Assembly: GCF_032248695.1 (NCBI RefSeq)
Contig: NZ_JAVHXC010000003.1
Span: 310,001 to 374,000, forward strand
Direction: 5' to 3'
DNA length: 64,000 nucleotides
DNA from: Dietzia sp032248695
Lineage (GTDB): Bacteria > Actinomycetota > Actinomycetes > Mycobacteriales > Mycobacteriaceae
Every line of letters starts with the position of its first letter. The stretch's first letter is position 1. The translations under genes were made by a program, and so were the position numbers. The notes under the pieces were generated by a model that saw nothing but the letters and a program-made list of their open reading frames with translations, was not told the origin of the DNA and did not search any database. Positions 7,861-16,691 of the stretch are shown piece after piece.

Positions 7861-9150
7861 CTACGGCTGCATCAGGTAGCACGCCTCCGTGAACTCGAAG
7901 TTCTCGGCCGTGGGACCGACGTACCACTCCTCCTCCAGGACCAGGCCCGTGGGACTGTCCACCTCGACCCGGCTGATGATGTTCTCCCGCGACGCGTTCT
8001 CGTTGACCTCACCGGTGTAGTCCCCGGCCCCCTCGGGGAACATCCCCTTGGTGTCCACGCCCGCCAGGGAGTCGACCGCCTCGAAGAGGCCGCTGCGGCT
8101 GAGCTGGTCGTTGTCCGCGGCCTGCTGCAGGAGCCCGTGGATGACCGACGAGGCCCCCCAGCCCAACACGAACCAGTCGTTCGGCTCCGCCCCGATCGAC
8201 TCGGCGACCTGCCGCATCTGCGCGTGCCCCTCCGAATCGTGACCCCACGGGGCCACGGCACCGGCGTGCACGAACCGCCCCTCCAGCGCCGGCGCCGCCT
8301 GACTGCCCAGCAGGCCCGCGCTCCACGTGGGCGTGGAGCCGATGAACCGCCCCTCGAACCCCTGCGCGACAGTGGCACCGACGATGGCGCCGGTCTCGAT
8401 CGCGCTGGTCGACAGGAGCACGACATCCGGACGGTCGGCGAGGATCCGCTGGATCACCGCCGTCTGCGCGTCGGTCCCGCCCGGCGCCGTGGTGTACCGG
8501 AAGAACTCGACACCGCGCTCCTCCGCCGCGAGCTGCGCGCCGTTGGCGGCGTCGTCGCCGTAGTCACCGGGGAAGTGCACCGCGCCGACACTGGCCGCGT
8601 CGAACTCGTCGACCGCGTAGTCGACCATGTTCATCGCCTCCGCGCAGTAGCTGGTGCCGAACTCCATCACCCCCTCCTCGAAGAGCCAGTTCGACCCCAG
8701 CGACGCGGGCACCGTGACGATGTTCTGCTGCCGCGTGTCGTCGAGAATGCCGTTGGTGTGGGCGGTGCCCATCGAATGGGCCAGCATGAGGATCTGGTCC
8801 CGGATCTCCCGGTATTCCTGGGAGTGGGTGGTTTCGTTGTAGGTGTTGTCACGCACGTGGGTCACCATGTCGACCTCGTAGTCCCCGACACCGCCGTTCT
8901 CGTTGACGTACTGCCAGTACGCCTGAGAACCCTCGATCATGGGCGCACCGATCGGCGAGAACGGGCCCGTCAGGTCGGTGATCGCGCCCAGATAGATGCA
9001 ACCCTTCTCCGGGTCGACCGCCTCCGGGCACGGCTCCTGCGTCACCCCGGCCACCTCGGTGTCGGCGGCGTCGTCGCGGCCGCACCCGGCCAGGACCAGA
9101 GCGATCGCCGACAGGCCGGCGACCCCGCTTCGTAGCGTCTTGGACTTCAT
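7861..9150 (-). CDS. Branched-chain-amino-acid-type ABC transporter substrate-binding lipoprotein
   Basis: The extracytoplasmic ligand-binding component (LivJ/LivK-like, periplasmic-binding type I fold) of the transporter encoded just upstream. It starts at ATG 9150 with a GAGGAGAGAG ribosome-binding site. The N-terminus is a lipoprotein signal peptide with lipobox LVLAGC (lipidated C23). The mature protein has the family entry block YLGAITDLTGPFSPIG and is 429 residues in all, normal for the family. It is the last gene of a minus-strand operon, separated from livM by a short tandem-repeat spacer rather than an overlap, so it may be expressed at a different level from the membrane genes. The ligand is unknown. 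The acyl-CoA ligase in the operon suggests a carboxylic acid. Confidence 0.9.
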   Translation of the reverse strand: MKSKTLRSGVAGLSAIALVLAGCGRDDAADTEVAGVTQEPCPEAVDPEKGCIYLGAITDLTGPFSPIGAPMIEGSQAYWQYVNENGGVGDYEVDMVTHVRDNTYNETTHSQEYREIRDQILMLAHSMGTAHTNGILDDTRQQNIVTVPASLGSNWLFEEGVMEFGTSYCAEAMNMVDYAVDEFDAASVGAVHFPGDYGDDAANGAQLAAEERGVEFFRYTTAPGGTDAQTAVIQRILADRPDVVLLSTSAIETGAIVGATVAQGFEGRFIGSTPTWSAGLLGSQAAPALEGRFVHAGAVAPWGHDSEGHAQMRQVAESIGAEPNDWFVLGWGASSVIHGLLQQAADNDQLSRSGLFEAVDSLAGVDTKGMFPEGAGDYTGEVNENASRENIISRVEVDSPTGLVLEEEWYVGPTAENFEFTEACYLMQP

Positions 9151-9159
9151 TGCTCTCTC

Positions 9160-9242
9160 CTCGGTGACTCGGTGACTCGTTGACTCGGTGACTCGGTGTG
9201 GTGGTGACTCTCGGTGGCTCGGTGGCTCGGTTTCTCGGTGGC
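9160..9242. repeat. Short tandem repeat between livM and the binding-protein gene
   Basis: About ten degenerate 8-bp units of the type CGGTGACT or CGGTGGCT fill the spacer between the livM stop (9243) and the binding-protein ribosome-binding site. Unit number could vary between strains and alter spacing or mRNA folding. No regulator motif is recognised. Confidence 0.75.
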
Positions 9243-10427
9243 TCAGTAGGTGAACGGGAAGCTCTTCCAATACATCCGCATCCGAAGCCACACGCCGAAC
9301 AGGCCACGGGGCTCGAACAGCAGGAACGCCACGATCAGGCCGCCGTACAGGATCGCCTCGACCTCGAAGATGTTCGGGCTCGTGTTGGGCGCCGTGGAGA
9401 TGAACGGGAACAGGTGCGCGATCTCGGCGGAGATGCGGGGCAGGGCCGCGATCAGCAGCGCGCCCATGATGGTTCCGGAGATGGTCGCGGCCCCGCCGAT
9501 GAAGACGATGGCGACGAACTGGATCGACATGATCAACCCGAACTGCTCCGGACCGAAGTGCCGGTTCGCCACGAACAGCAACGACCCGCACACGCCCGCG
9601 TAGAACGACGACACCGTGAACGCGATGAGCTTGTAGCGCGCCAGGTCGACGCCCATCACCCCCGCCGCGATGTCGCGGTCGCGGATCGCCCCGAAGGCGC
9701 GACCGACACGGGACCGGGCGATGTTCCGGGCCGCGAGCGCCCCGATCAGCAGCAGGGCGAGGAAGAACCAGTACAGCTTCTGGTCCGAGGTGAACGCGCT
9801 GTCCAGGGTGAGGTCGTCGCCCAACAGGACGGGGCGGGGCGCCTCCCGCCCGACCCCGGGCCCACCGGTGACACTCGCCCACTCCGTGAAGACATAGGTG
9901 CCGAGGAAGACCAGCCCGAGCGTGACGACCGCGAGGTACAGACCCCGCAACCGCGTGGCCAGCGGCGCGACGATCACCCCGCACAGCGCCGCCATCGCCC
10001 CGGCGGCCAGGATCCACACCGGGATGACGGTGATGCCCAGGCCGAAGGCCCGGCCGTCGGGATCGCCGGCCACCACCGAGGCGGTGTACGCGCCGACCCC
10101 CACGAAGAAGGCGTGCCCCAGGGACACCTGCCCGGCGTACCCGGTGATGAGGTTGAGCCCGATCCCGCCGATCGCCAGGACGAGCCCCAGCCCGAGGATG
10201 CGCAGCACGTCGTCGCTGACGTTGAACGGCAACACGACCGCGAGCGCGATGAGCACCACGGCACCGATCGCCTTGGCGCGCGTGTTGAACAGCGCCTGCT
10301 CCTGCCGGTAGCTGGAGTACAGCTCCGGGCGGCCCCGGGGCCGGCCGGAGAACCCGCCCCGGCGCCCGGCGCCCCTGTCCGGTGTCGGCGTACCCGACGG
10401 TTCCGAGGCTGAGACGAGATGACTCAT
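9243..10427 (-). CDS. LIV-type ABC transporter permease (LivM-like)
   Basis: A 394-residue inner-membrane permease. After a Gly/Arg-rich cytoplasmic N-terminus of about 55 residues there are eight or more hydrophobic segments. The family motif ITGYAGQVSLGHAFFVGVGA is clear and fits LivM rather than LivH. The ATG at 10427 overlaps the livH stop (ATGA). Read-through of the same frame further upstream is a GC artefact without membrane segments. It works with LivH as the heterodimeric channel, powered by LivG and LivF. Confidence 0.93.
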   Translation of the reverse strand: MSHLVSASEPSGTPTPDRGAGRRGGFSGRPRGRPELYSSYRQEQALFNTRAKAIGAVVLIALAVVLPFNVSDDVLRILGLGLVLAIGGIGLNLITGYAGQVSLGHAFFVGVGAYTASVVAGDPDGRAFGLGITVIPVWILAAGAMAALCGVIVAPLATRLRGLYLAVVTLGLVFLGTYVFTEWASVTGGPGVGREAPRPVLLGDDLTLDSAFTSDQKLYWFFLALLLIGALAARNIARSRVGRAFGAIRDRDIAAGVMGVDLARYKLIAFTVSSFYAGVCGSLLFVANRHFGPEQFGLIMSIQFVAIVFIGGAATISGTIMGALLIAALPRISAEIAHLFPFISTAPNTSPNIFEVEAILYGGLIVAFLLFEPRGLFGVWLRMRMYWKSFPFTY

Positions 10428-11329
10428 ACCCGTTCCACCTCCTTGGTCCCGAACAGTCCGTGCGGTCGGACGAGCAGGACGGCGAGCATGATCACCCAGG
10501 GCATCAGCGGGCCGAGGTTGGTGGTGAGCTCCGGGAGCACGCCGCTGCCGTCGAACCACTGGTTGTGATAGGTCGACACGACCGCCTGGGCGACGCCGAT
10601 CGTCAGCCCGCCGATGATCGCGCCGCCGAGGGAGTCGAAGCCGCCGATGACGATGGCGGGCAACGCGATGAGCGCCACCAGCCACAGGGTGTTGCCGATG
10701 GGTCCGCCCGTGGCGGCGAAGACCCCCGCGACCGCGGCCAACGCGCCCGCCATCGCCCACGACAGGGCGAAGATCGCGCTCGCGCTGACGCCCTGCGCCA
10801 TCGCCGCCTCCTGATCGGACGCGACCGCCCGCATCGCCAGCCCGACCGCGGAGTAGCGGAAGAACAGCAGGAGGGCCACCACGATGACGGTCGCCGTGAC
10901 GAACGCCGCGACGTGCCGTTGCTGGACCACGACCCCCGAGATCACCCAGACGTCGGTGCCCCACGGGTCGCCGACGGACCGCGGCTGGGTGCCCAGGAAA
11001 ATGCCCGCGACCGTGCGGATGACGATGTCCAGTCCCACCGTGATGATCGCGATGGTGAACACCGCCTTGCCGATCATCGGGCGGATCGCCACCCTCTCGA
11101 CGAGCAGGGCGACGACGCCGATGGCGATCACGCCCAGGACCGCGCCGACGTAGAACCCCATCAGCGGAGCGAGGAAGCTGACGATGATCGCGCCGGACAT
11201 GAGGAACGCGGGCTGCGCGAAGCTGATGACGCCGGTCGCCTTGAAGATCATGACGAAACCGATCGCGACCAGCGCGTAGATGGCCCCCGACCCCAGGCCG
11301 ATGCTCAACGCGGACAGGAACTGGGTCAT
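10424..11329 (-). CDS. LIV-type ABC transporter permease (LivH-like)
   Basis: A 301-residue membrane permease starting MTQFLSALSIGLGSGAIYAL. It contains the LivH-type blocks MIFKATGVISFAQPAF and LPAIVIGGFDSLGGAIIGGL and about eight transmembrane segments. The ATG at 11329 overlaps the acyl-CoA ligase stop, and the stop overlaps the livM start, both as ATGA. This is the signature of a single translationally coupled operon. Confidence 0.93.
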   Translation of the reverse strand: MTQFLSALSIGLGSGAIYALVAIGFVMIFKATGVISFAQPAFLMSGAIIVSFLAPLMGFYVGAVLGVIAIGVVALLVERVAIRPMIGKAVFTIAIITVGLDIVIRTVAGIFLGTQPRSVGDPWGTDVWVISGVVVQQRHVAAFVTATVIVVALLLFFRYSAVGLAMRAVASDQEAAMAQGVSASAIFALSWAMAGALAAVAGVFAATGGPIGNTLWLVALIALPAIVIGGFDSLGGAIIGGLTIGVAQAVVSTYHNQWFDGSGVLPELTTNLGPLMPWVIMLAVLLVRPHGLFGTKEVERV

Positions 11330-13161
11330 GTCGCCCTCGCATACAGGTCGTCGACGAGGGGGGCGAACGCCTCCGTGACGGCCGCGCGCTTGACCTTCTG
11401 GGTGGCGGTGAGCTCGCCCTCGTCGTGGTCGAGTTCCTTGGGCAGCAGGGCGAACGCCTTGATCTGCTCCACGGCGTTGAACCTGGAGTTGGTGGCGTCG
11501 ACCACCCCCTGCACCAACTCGCGGACCTCCGGTTTCTCCGTGAGGTCCCGGTACGTCGTGTAGGCGATCCGCCTGCGGGTGGCCCAGTCGCCGACGGTCT
11601 CGAGTTCGATCCCGATGAGCGCGGTGAGGTACCTGCGTCCGTCGCCGATCACGATGGCCTCCTTGATGTAGGGCGACACCTTGAGCGCGTTCTCGATCTC
11701 GGACGGCGAGACGTTCTTCCCGCCGGCGGTGATGATGATGTCCTTCATCCGGTCGGTGATCTTGAGATAGGTGCCGTCGACCCATTCGCCCACGTCCCCG
11801 GTGTGCAGCCAGCCGTCCGCGTCGATGGTCTCGGCCGTCTTCTCCGGGTTCCGCCAGTACCCGGCGAACACCGCCGGACTCCGGACGAGGATCTCCCCCG
11901 TGTGCTCGTCGATCCTCACCTCGGTGCCGTCGTGGGGCTCGCCCACGGTGCCGAGCCGGACCCGTCCGGGCTTGTTGGTGGTGGCGATGGCCGAGTTCTC
12001 GGTCATCCCGTAGATCTCGTGCATCGGGACGCCGATCCCCATGAAGAACTTGAGGACCTCCGGGGCGATGGGCGCCGCCCCGGACACCGCGTAGCGCGTG
12101 AACCGCAGGCCCGTGCGCACCCGCAGGGCCCGGTACATGCACACCCAGCCCAGCGCGTACCAGGCGCGACTGGCGGCGCTGTGGCGACCGCCGTTGGAGA
12201 CGAGGACGTCCCCGATCCACTCGGCGCGCGCCAGCCAGAACGCCGACCACCTCCGCTTGAGCCACGTGGCGTCCTCGAGGCGGATCTGCGCCGAGGCCAG
12301 GAGCTTCTCCCAGATGCGGGGCACGCCCATGACCAGCGTCGGCTGCACCTCCTGCAGATTCTGGGGGACCGTGTCGATGGACTCGGCGAAGGTCACCTGC
12401 AGCCGGCTCGCGCAGCTCATCCACGTGGTGAAGAACCGCTCGGCGACGTGGGACAGCGGGAGGTAGGTCAGGACGTAGTCGGACGGCCCCGGAGGCGGGT
12501 CGGACGTCCCGCCGCGGGTCATGACGGTGTCGATCGCGAACTCCACGTTGGCCGTGGTGAGCATCGCGCCCTTGGGCGGTCCGGTCGAGCCGGAGGTGTA
12601 GACCAGGGTGATGAGGTCCTCAGGCCGGGCCTGCTCCATCCGCCGCGCCACCGCCCCCTCGTCGGTGCGTCGGTGCTCGCGGCCCAGCACCAGGAAGTCG
12701 TCCCAGGAGATCAGGCGCTCGTCCCGGTAGTGCCCGCGGATGCCGCGCGGCTCCAGATAGACGATGTGCGCGAGGTCCGGGCACTGGTCGGACACGGCGA
12801 GCGCCTTGTCCACCTGCTCCTGGTCCTCCGCCACGAGCAGCGTCACCTGGCTGTTCTCCAGCAGGTACCCGACCTCGGCGCTCGGGTTGGTCGGGTAGAT
12901 CCCCACCGACACACCCCGTACGGCGACCGCCGCGATGTCGCAGATCAGCCATTCGGGTCGGTTCTCGCTGTGGATCGCCACCCGGTCGCCGACGTCGATG
13001 CCCAGTGCGAGCATCGCGTGCGCGGCGTCCTGGATCACGTCCCAGTACCGCGCCCACGTCATGGGCTCCCAGACGCCCCGCGACTTCCTGCGCAGCGCGA
13101 TGTCGTGCGGGTGGGAGGCGGCGTTGTCGCGGACCCTCGTGGCCAGCGTGGTGGTGCTCAT
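11326..13161 (-). CDS. AMP-forming long-chain acyl-CoA synthetase (FadD-like)
   Basis: Activates a carboxylic acid to its CoA thioester through an acyl-adenylate (ANL superfamily). The 611 residues include the AMP-binding P-loop LVYTSGSTGPPKGA (187-200), the block YGMTENSA, the hinge-region segment GWLHTGDVGEW and ITAGGKNVSPSEIEN. The length and the linker-containing N-terminus match long-chain ligases. It lies between livG and livH with 4-nt overlaps on both sides, so it is an integral member of the transporter operon. The imported ligand is therefore more likely a fatty, aromatic or dicarboxylic acid than an amino acid (inference). Confidence 0.92.
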   Translation of the reverse strand: MSTTTLATRVRDNAASHPHDIALRRKSRGVWEPMTWARYWDVIQDAAHAMLALGIDVGDRVAIHSENRPEWLICDIAAVAVRGVSVGIYPTNPSAEVGYLLENSQVTLLVAEDQEQVDKALAVSDQCPDLAHIVYLEPRGIRGHYRDERLISWDDFLVLGREHRRTDEGAVARRMEQARPEDLITLVYTSGSTGPPKGAMLTTANVEFAIDTVMTRGGTSDPPPGPSDYVLTYLPLSHVAERFFTTWMSCASRLQVTFAESIDTVPQNLQEVQPTLVMGVPRIWEKLLASAQIRLEDATWLKRRWSAFWLARAEWIGDVLVSNGGRHSAASRAWYALGWVCMYRALRVRTGLRFTRYAVSGAAPIAPEVLKFFMGIGVPMHEIYGMTENSAIATTNKPGRVRLGTVGEPHDGTEVRIDEHTGEILVRSPAVFAGYWRNPEKTAETIDADGWLHTGDVGEWVDGTYLKITDRMKDIIITAGGKNVSPSEIENALKVSPYIKEAIVIGDGRRYLTALIGIELETVGDWATRRRIAYTTYRDLTEKPEVRELVQGVVDATNSRFNAVEQIKAFALLPKELDHDEGELTATQKVKRAAVTEAFAPLVDDLYARAT

Positions 13162-14027
13162 GCTCCGCCCCCGTCGGTCGTGGACGTGGTGGCCTGGCCA
13201 CCCAGGTAGGCCTCCACCACGGCCGGGTGGTTCTGGACCTCCGCCGGGGTGCCGAGCGTGAGCGGGGCCCCGAAGTCGATCGCGAGTACCCGGTCCGCGA
13301 TGTCCATGACCAGGCTCATGTCGTGCTCCACCAGGATCATCGGGGTGCGGTACTCCTGCCGGATCGCCAGCAGGAACCTGGCCGTGTCCTCGGTCTCCTC
13401 GAGGTTCATCCCGGCGACGGGCTCGTCGAGCAGGAGGATCTCCGGCTCCATCGCCAGGGCCCGGCCCAGTTCGATGCGCTTCTGGATGCCGTAGGGCAGC
13501 AGGCCCACCGGGAGCTTCCGCCACGCCTGGAGCTCGAGCAGGTCGATAATCTCCTCGACCGCCGCGCGGTGGAGTTCCTCCTGGCGCCGGGCCGGTCCCA
13601 CCCAGGCGATCGCGGCGAGGGTGCCGTACCGGAACTTCACGTGCCGACCCAGCATGAGGTTGTCGACCAGCGTGAGGTTCGCGAAGAGCTCGACGTTCTG
13701 GAAGGTCCGAGCGACGCCCAGGCGGGCGATCCGGTGCGGACGCAGCCCCAGGAGCTGCCGCCCCCGCAGTGTCACCGACCCCTTCTGCGGCCGGTACACG
13801 CCGGACAGGACGTTGAAGATGCTCGTCTTGCCGGCGCCGTTGGGCCCGATGATCGCGAACAGCTCGTCCTCGTTCACCGTGAAGTCGACGCCGTCGATCG
13901 CGGTGAGGTTGCCGAAGGACAGGCTCACGTCGGAGAACTCCAGCACCGGCGCGGGGCCGGGGCCGGGCGCCGAGCCGGGGCCGGGCGCGGAGCCGGGGCC
14001 GGGCGCGGGGCCGGGGCCGGCGGTCAC
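13158..14027 (-). CDS. LIV-type ABC transporter ATP-binding protein (LivG-like)
   Basis: A cytoplasmic ATPase with Walker A IIGPNGAGKTS, the degenerate signature LPYGIQKRIELGRAL typical of LivG, and Walker B EILLLDEPVAGMN. The GTG at 14027 makes the same 4-nt overlap (GTGA) with livF that joins the other genes here, giving 289 residues. A GTG at 14036 in the same frame is an alternative. The first 25 residues are an unusual Pro-Gly-Ala-Ser low-complexity tail encoded by a tandem repeat, after which the normal domain starts with VLEFSDVSLSFG. Confidence 0.91.
   Translation of the reverse strand: MTAGPGPAPGPGSAPGPGSAPGPGPAPVLEFSDVSLSFGNLTAIDGVDFTVNEDELFAIIGPNGAGKTSIFNVLSGVYRPQKGSVTLRGRQLLGLRPHRIARLGVARTFQNVELFANLTLVDNLMLGRHVKFRYGTLAAIAWVGPARRQEELHRAAVEEIIDLLELQAWRKLPVGLLPYGIQKRIELGRALAMEPEILLLDEPVAGMNLEETEDTARFLLAIRQEYRTPMILVEHDMSLVMDIADRVLAIDFGAPLTLGTPAEVQNHPAVVEAYLGGQATTSTTDGGGA
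13946..14022. repeat. GC-only tandem repeat encoding the LivG N-terminal tail
   Basis: Four degenerate copies of an 18-bp unit of type GCCGGGGCCGGGCGCSGA (one imperfect) encode Pro-Gly-Ser-Ala-Pro-Gly repeats. The unit is a multiple of three, so copy-number changes keep the reading frame. Confidence 0.7.
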
Positions 14028-14806
14028 GACGCCCACCTCTTACGCCGGCGGTACTGCTTGACCTCGCGGTAGGAACCCGGGGTGTCGGACCGCGCGCCGA
14101 GGTAGAACTCGCGGATGTCGTCGTCGTCCAGCAGTTCCGCCGCCGGCCGGTCCATGACCACGCGGCCCGTCTCCACCACGTAGCCGTGCCGGGCGATCGA
14201 CAGCGCCATCGCCGCGTTCTGCTCGACCAGCAGGACGCCGGTCCCCTGCGCGTTGATCTCCACGATGATGTCGCGGATCTGCTCGACCATCCTGGGGGCC
14301 AGGCCCAGGCTCGGCTCGTCCAGCAGGAGGTAGCGGGGTTCGGACATCAGCGCCCGGCCGATCGCGAGCATCTGCTGCTCGCCGCCCGACAGGTACCCGG
14401 CCACCCGGTGCCGCCGCTCGCGCAGCACCGGGAAGAGGTCGTACACGCGCCCGAGCCCCTCGCGGATGTGCCGGCGCCGGACGTGGGCGCCGATCCGCAG
14501 GTTCTCCTCGACTGAGAACTCCTTGAAGATCCGCCGACCCTCGAGGACGTGCTTGATGCCGCGGCGGGCGATCGCCGGCGCGCTGAGGCTGCCCAGGTCG
14601 TCGCCGTCGAGCGTGACGGCCCCCTTGGTGATCTCGCCGTCGTGGATGTCGAGCAACCCGGACACTGCGCGCAGAAGAGTGGACTTACCTGCACCGTTCG
14701 CGCCGAGCAGGGCCACGATGTGGCCGTCCGGCACGTCGAAACCGGCGCCGCGGATGACGAGCATCGCGTCGCCGTAGACGACCTCGAGGTTCCGGACCGA
14801 GAGCAT
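14024..14806 (-). CDS. LIV-type ABC transporter ATP-binding protein (LivF-like)
   Basis: The second ATPase of the transporter and first gene of the operon. It has Walker A LLGANGAGKST, the signature YLSGGEQQML and Walker B YLLLDEPSLGL, in 260 residues. ATG 14806 was chosen over an upstream GTG because a perfect AGGAGG lies just before it and the domain starts at once (MLSVRNLEVVYGD). The C-terminus YREVKQYRRRKRW is a basic extension. Confidence 0.92.
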   Translation of the reverse strand: MLSVRNLEVVYGDAMLVIRGAGFDVPDGHIVALLGANGAGKSTLLRAVSGLLDIHDGEITKGAVTLDGDDLGSLSAPAIARRGIKHVLEGRRIFKEFSVEENLRIGAHVRRRHIREGLGRVYDLFPVLRERRHRVAGYLSGGEQQMLAIGRALMSEPRYLLLDEPSLGLAPRMVEQIRDIIVEINAQGTGVLLVEQNAAMALSIARHGYVVETGRVVMDRPAAELLDDDDIREFYLGARSDTPGSYREVKQYRRRKRWAS

Positions 14807-14961
14807 CGCACCTCCTGTGTGATGCACCTCACACTATGGGGCCGCCCTCAGATGGGGGAACTTTTAACGATTTTACCCACCCGGCCGCCGGACCACCCGG
14901 CCGTCGACCCAGCCGTCCGCCGGCGCGGCGGCCGCCCACCTCGTCGTCGCCCCCTGACACG

Positions 14962-14998
14962 ACAGACCCCGGGACCCGACAACGGTCCCGGGGTCTGT
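14962..14998 (-). terminator. Hairpin downstream of the MFS transporter gene
   Basis: ACAGACCCCGGGACC (14962-14976) pairs perfectly with GGTCCCGGGGTCTGT (14984-14998) around a 7-nt loop. It lies about 53 bp past the MFS stop on the minus strand. It probably ends that transcript and insulates it from livF. Confidence 0.75.
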
Positions 14999-15050
14999 TC
15001 CCGGCGCGGATCGCCCCCTCAGCAGAGCTCGATCCACCGCGGGGCGGGCG

Positions 15051-16481
15051 TCACGCCAGGGCGTCCTCCGAGCGCGACTCCTCCGTGTGCATCGAGGACT
15101 TGCTGGTCTCCGGCGCGAGGATCAGCGCGATGATCGTCAGCACCGACAGGCCCACGAGGTAGTAGCCGACGTAGGCCACCGAGTAGTTCTGCACCAGCCA
15201 CACCGCGACGAACGGGGTGAGCGCCGCGCCGAGGATCGCGGAGAAGTTGTACGCCACACCCGAGCCCGTGTACCGGGTGTTGGTGGGGAACAGCTCCGGC
15301 AGCACCGCCGACATCGGGCCGAAGGTCAGGCCCATGAGCATCATGCCCACGCTGAGGAACAGCAGCATGCGGGTGACGTCCAGGCCCTCGCCGGTGCCCA
15401 TCGCGTCCGGGTTCAGCCACCACCCGAAGCTCAGGCCGAACACGATGATCCCGGCCGTCACGCCGATGAGCATCCGCCGGCGGCCGAGCACGTCCGCCAG
15501 CCAGCCGGCCACCGGCACGAACGCCGCGAACAGCAGGATCGCGATGACCTGGATGATGAGGAACGACTGGTAGCCGTAGCCCAGCCCGCCGGTCTCCTCG
15601 GCGCCGATCGCGAACGACAGGATCCACGTGGTCATGAGGTAGAACAGGCCGTAGGTGGCCAGCATGATGAACGTGCCGAGGATGATCTCCCACCAGTTGC
15701 GGCGGAACACCTCGGACACCGGGGTCTTGACGCGCTCGTTGTTCGCGACAGCCCGGGCGAAGACCGGGGTCTCCTCGATGCGCAGCCGCACGTACAGGCC
15801 CACGCCCACCATGACGATCGACAGCAGGAACGGCAGGCGCCAGCCCCACACGAGGAACGGCTCGTCCAGGTCGGCGGCGGTGGAGTCGTAGGAGAACCAG
15901 ATGGTCAGCAGCAGGAAGATGCCGTTGGCCAGGATGAAGCCGAACGGCGCGCCGAGCTGCGGCCACATCGCGGCGAACCCGCGCTTGCCCGGCTGGGCGG
16001 TCTCCGACGCCAGCAGCGCCGCACCCGACCACTCGCCACCCAGGCCGATGCCCTGGAAGAAGCGCAGGATCGTGAGCATCGCCGGGGCCCACAGGCCGAT
16101 CTGGTGGATCGTCGGCAGCAGGCCGATGAGGAACGTGGCGATACCCATGGTGAGCAGGGCGCCGACGAGCGTGACCTTGCGGCCGAGACGGTCTCCGTAG
16201 TGGCCGAAGACGATGGAGCCGAGCGGCCGGGCGATGAACGCCGTGCCGAACGTGGCCATGGAGGCCAGCAGCGCGGTGCTCGCGTCGCCGCCGGCGAAGA
16301 ACAGCAGCGGGAAGACCGACACCGCGGCGGTGGCGAAGATGTAGAAGTCGTAGAACTCGATCGTCGTCCCGATGAGCGAGGCGAGGATGATCCGGTGACG
16401 GGGCACCGGCTCGGCCGAGATCGTCTCGTCGACCGCGGCAGTGCTCCCGTGTGGATCGGTGGTCCCGTCCGGCGTTGCCAT
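15051..16481 (-). CDS. MFS transporter, metabolite:H+ symporter (MHS) family
   Basis: A 476-residue inner-membrane carrier with about 12 transmembrane segments. The start MATPDGTTDPHG follows a strong AGGAGGAAC ribosome-binding site. The MHS-family entry RIILASLIGTTIEFYDFYIF and the loop motif FGHYGDRLGRK (between helices 2 and 3) are present, as is a second related motif, GWLADVLGRRRML. MHS members move organic acids, osmolytes such as proline or betaine, or aromatic acids with protons. The substrate cannot be told from sequence. It is monocistronic, with a terminator downstream. Confidence 0.9.
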   Translation of the reverse strand: MATPDGTTDPHGSTAAVDETISAEPVPRHRIILASLIGTTIEFYDFYIFATAAVSVFPLLFFAGGDASTALLASMATFGTAFIARPLGSIVFGHYGDRLGRKVTLVGALLTMGIATFLIGLLPTIHQIGLWAPAMLTILRFFQGIGLGGEWSGAALLASETAQPGKRGFAAMWPQLGAPFGFILANGIFLLLTIWFSYDSTAADLDEPFLVWGWRLPFLLSIVMVGVGLYVRLRIEETPVFARAVANNERVKTPVSEVFRRNWWEIILGTFIMLATYGLFYLMTTWILSFAIGAEETGGLGYGYQSFLIIQVIAILLFAAFVPVAGWLADVLGRRRMLIGVTAGIIVFGLSFGWWLNPDAMGTGEGLDVTRMLLFLSVGMMLMGLTFGPMSAVLPELFPTNTRYTGSGVAYNFSAILGAALTPFVAVWLVQNYSVAYVGYYLVGLSVLTIIALILAPETSKSSMHTEESRSEDALA

Positions 16482-16691
16482 GTTCCTCCTAGGTCCGGGT
16501 AGCGGGGATGGCTACCGACGACCGCGACAAGGCTAGGCGTCCAGGTGATCTGGGTCACCCCGCCCAGCGGTGAGTGTGCACGTGGCACAGTGCGACCGGC
16601 CATTTTTCTCGCGCCCTGCGCACGGTGTCCAATCCCGGACGGCGGTGCGGGTGTAGGCGCGGGGGTGTGACGACCGCGACGTGGCCGGACC

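Noticed and set aside
10428..11342. Long open frame upstream of livM suggesting a fused protein
   Set aside because: It is an Arg/Gly-rich shadow of livH with no transmembrane segments, and an ATG with an ATGA overlap defines livM.
14807..14827. Upstream start codon for livF
   Set aside because: The AGGAGG ribosome-binding site sits inside this stretch, so translation starts at ATG 14806.
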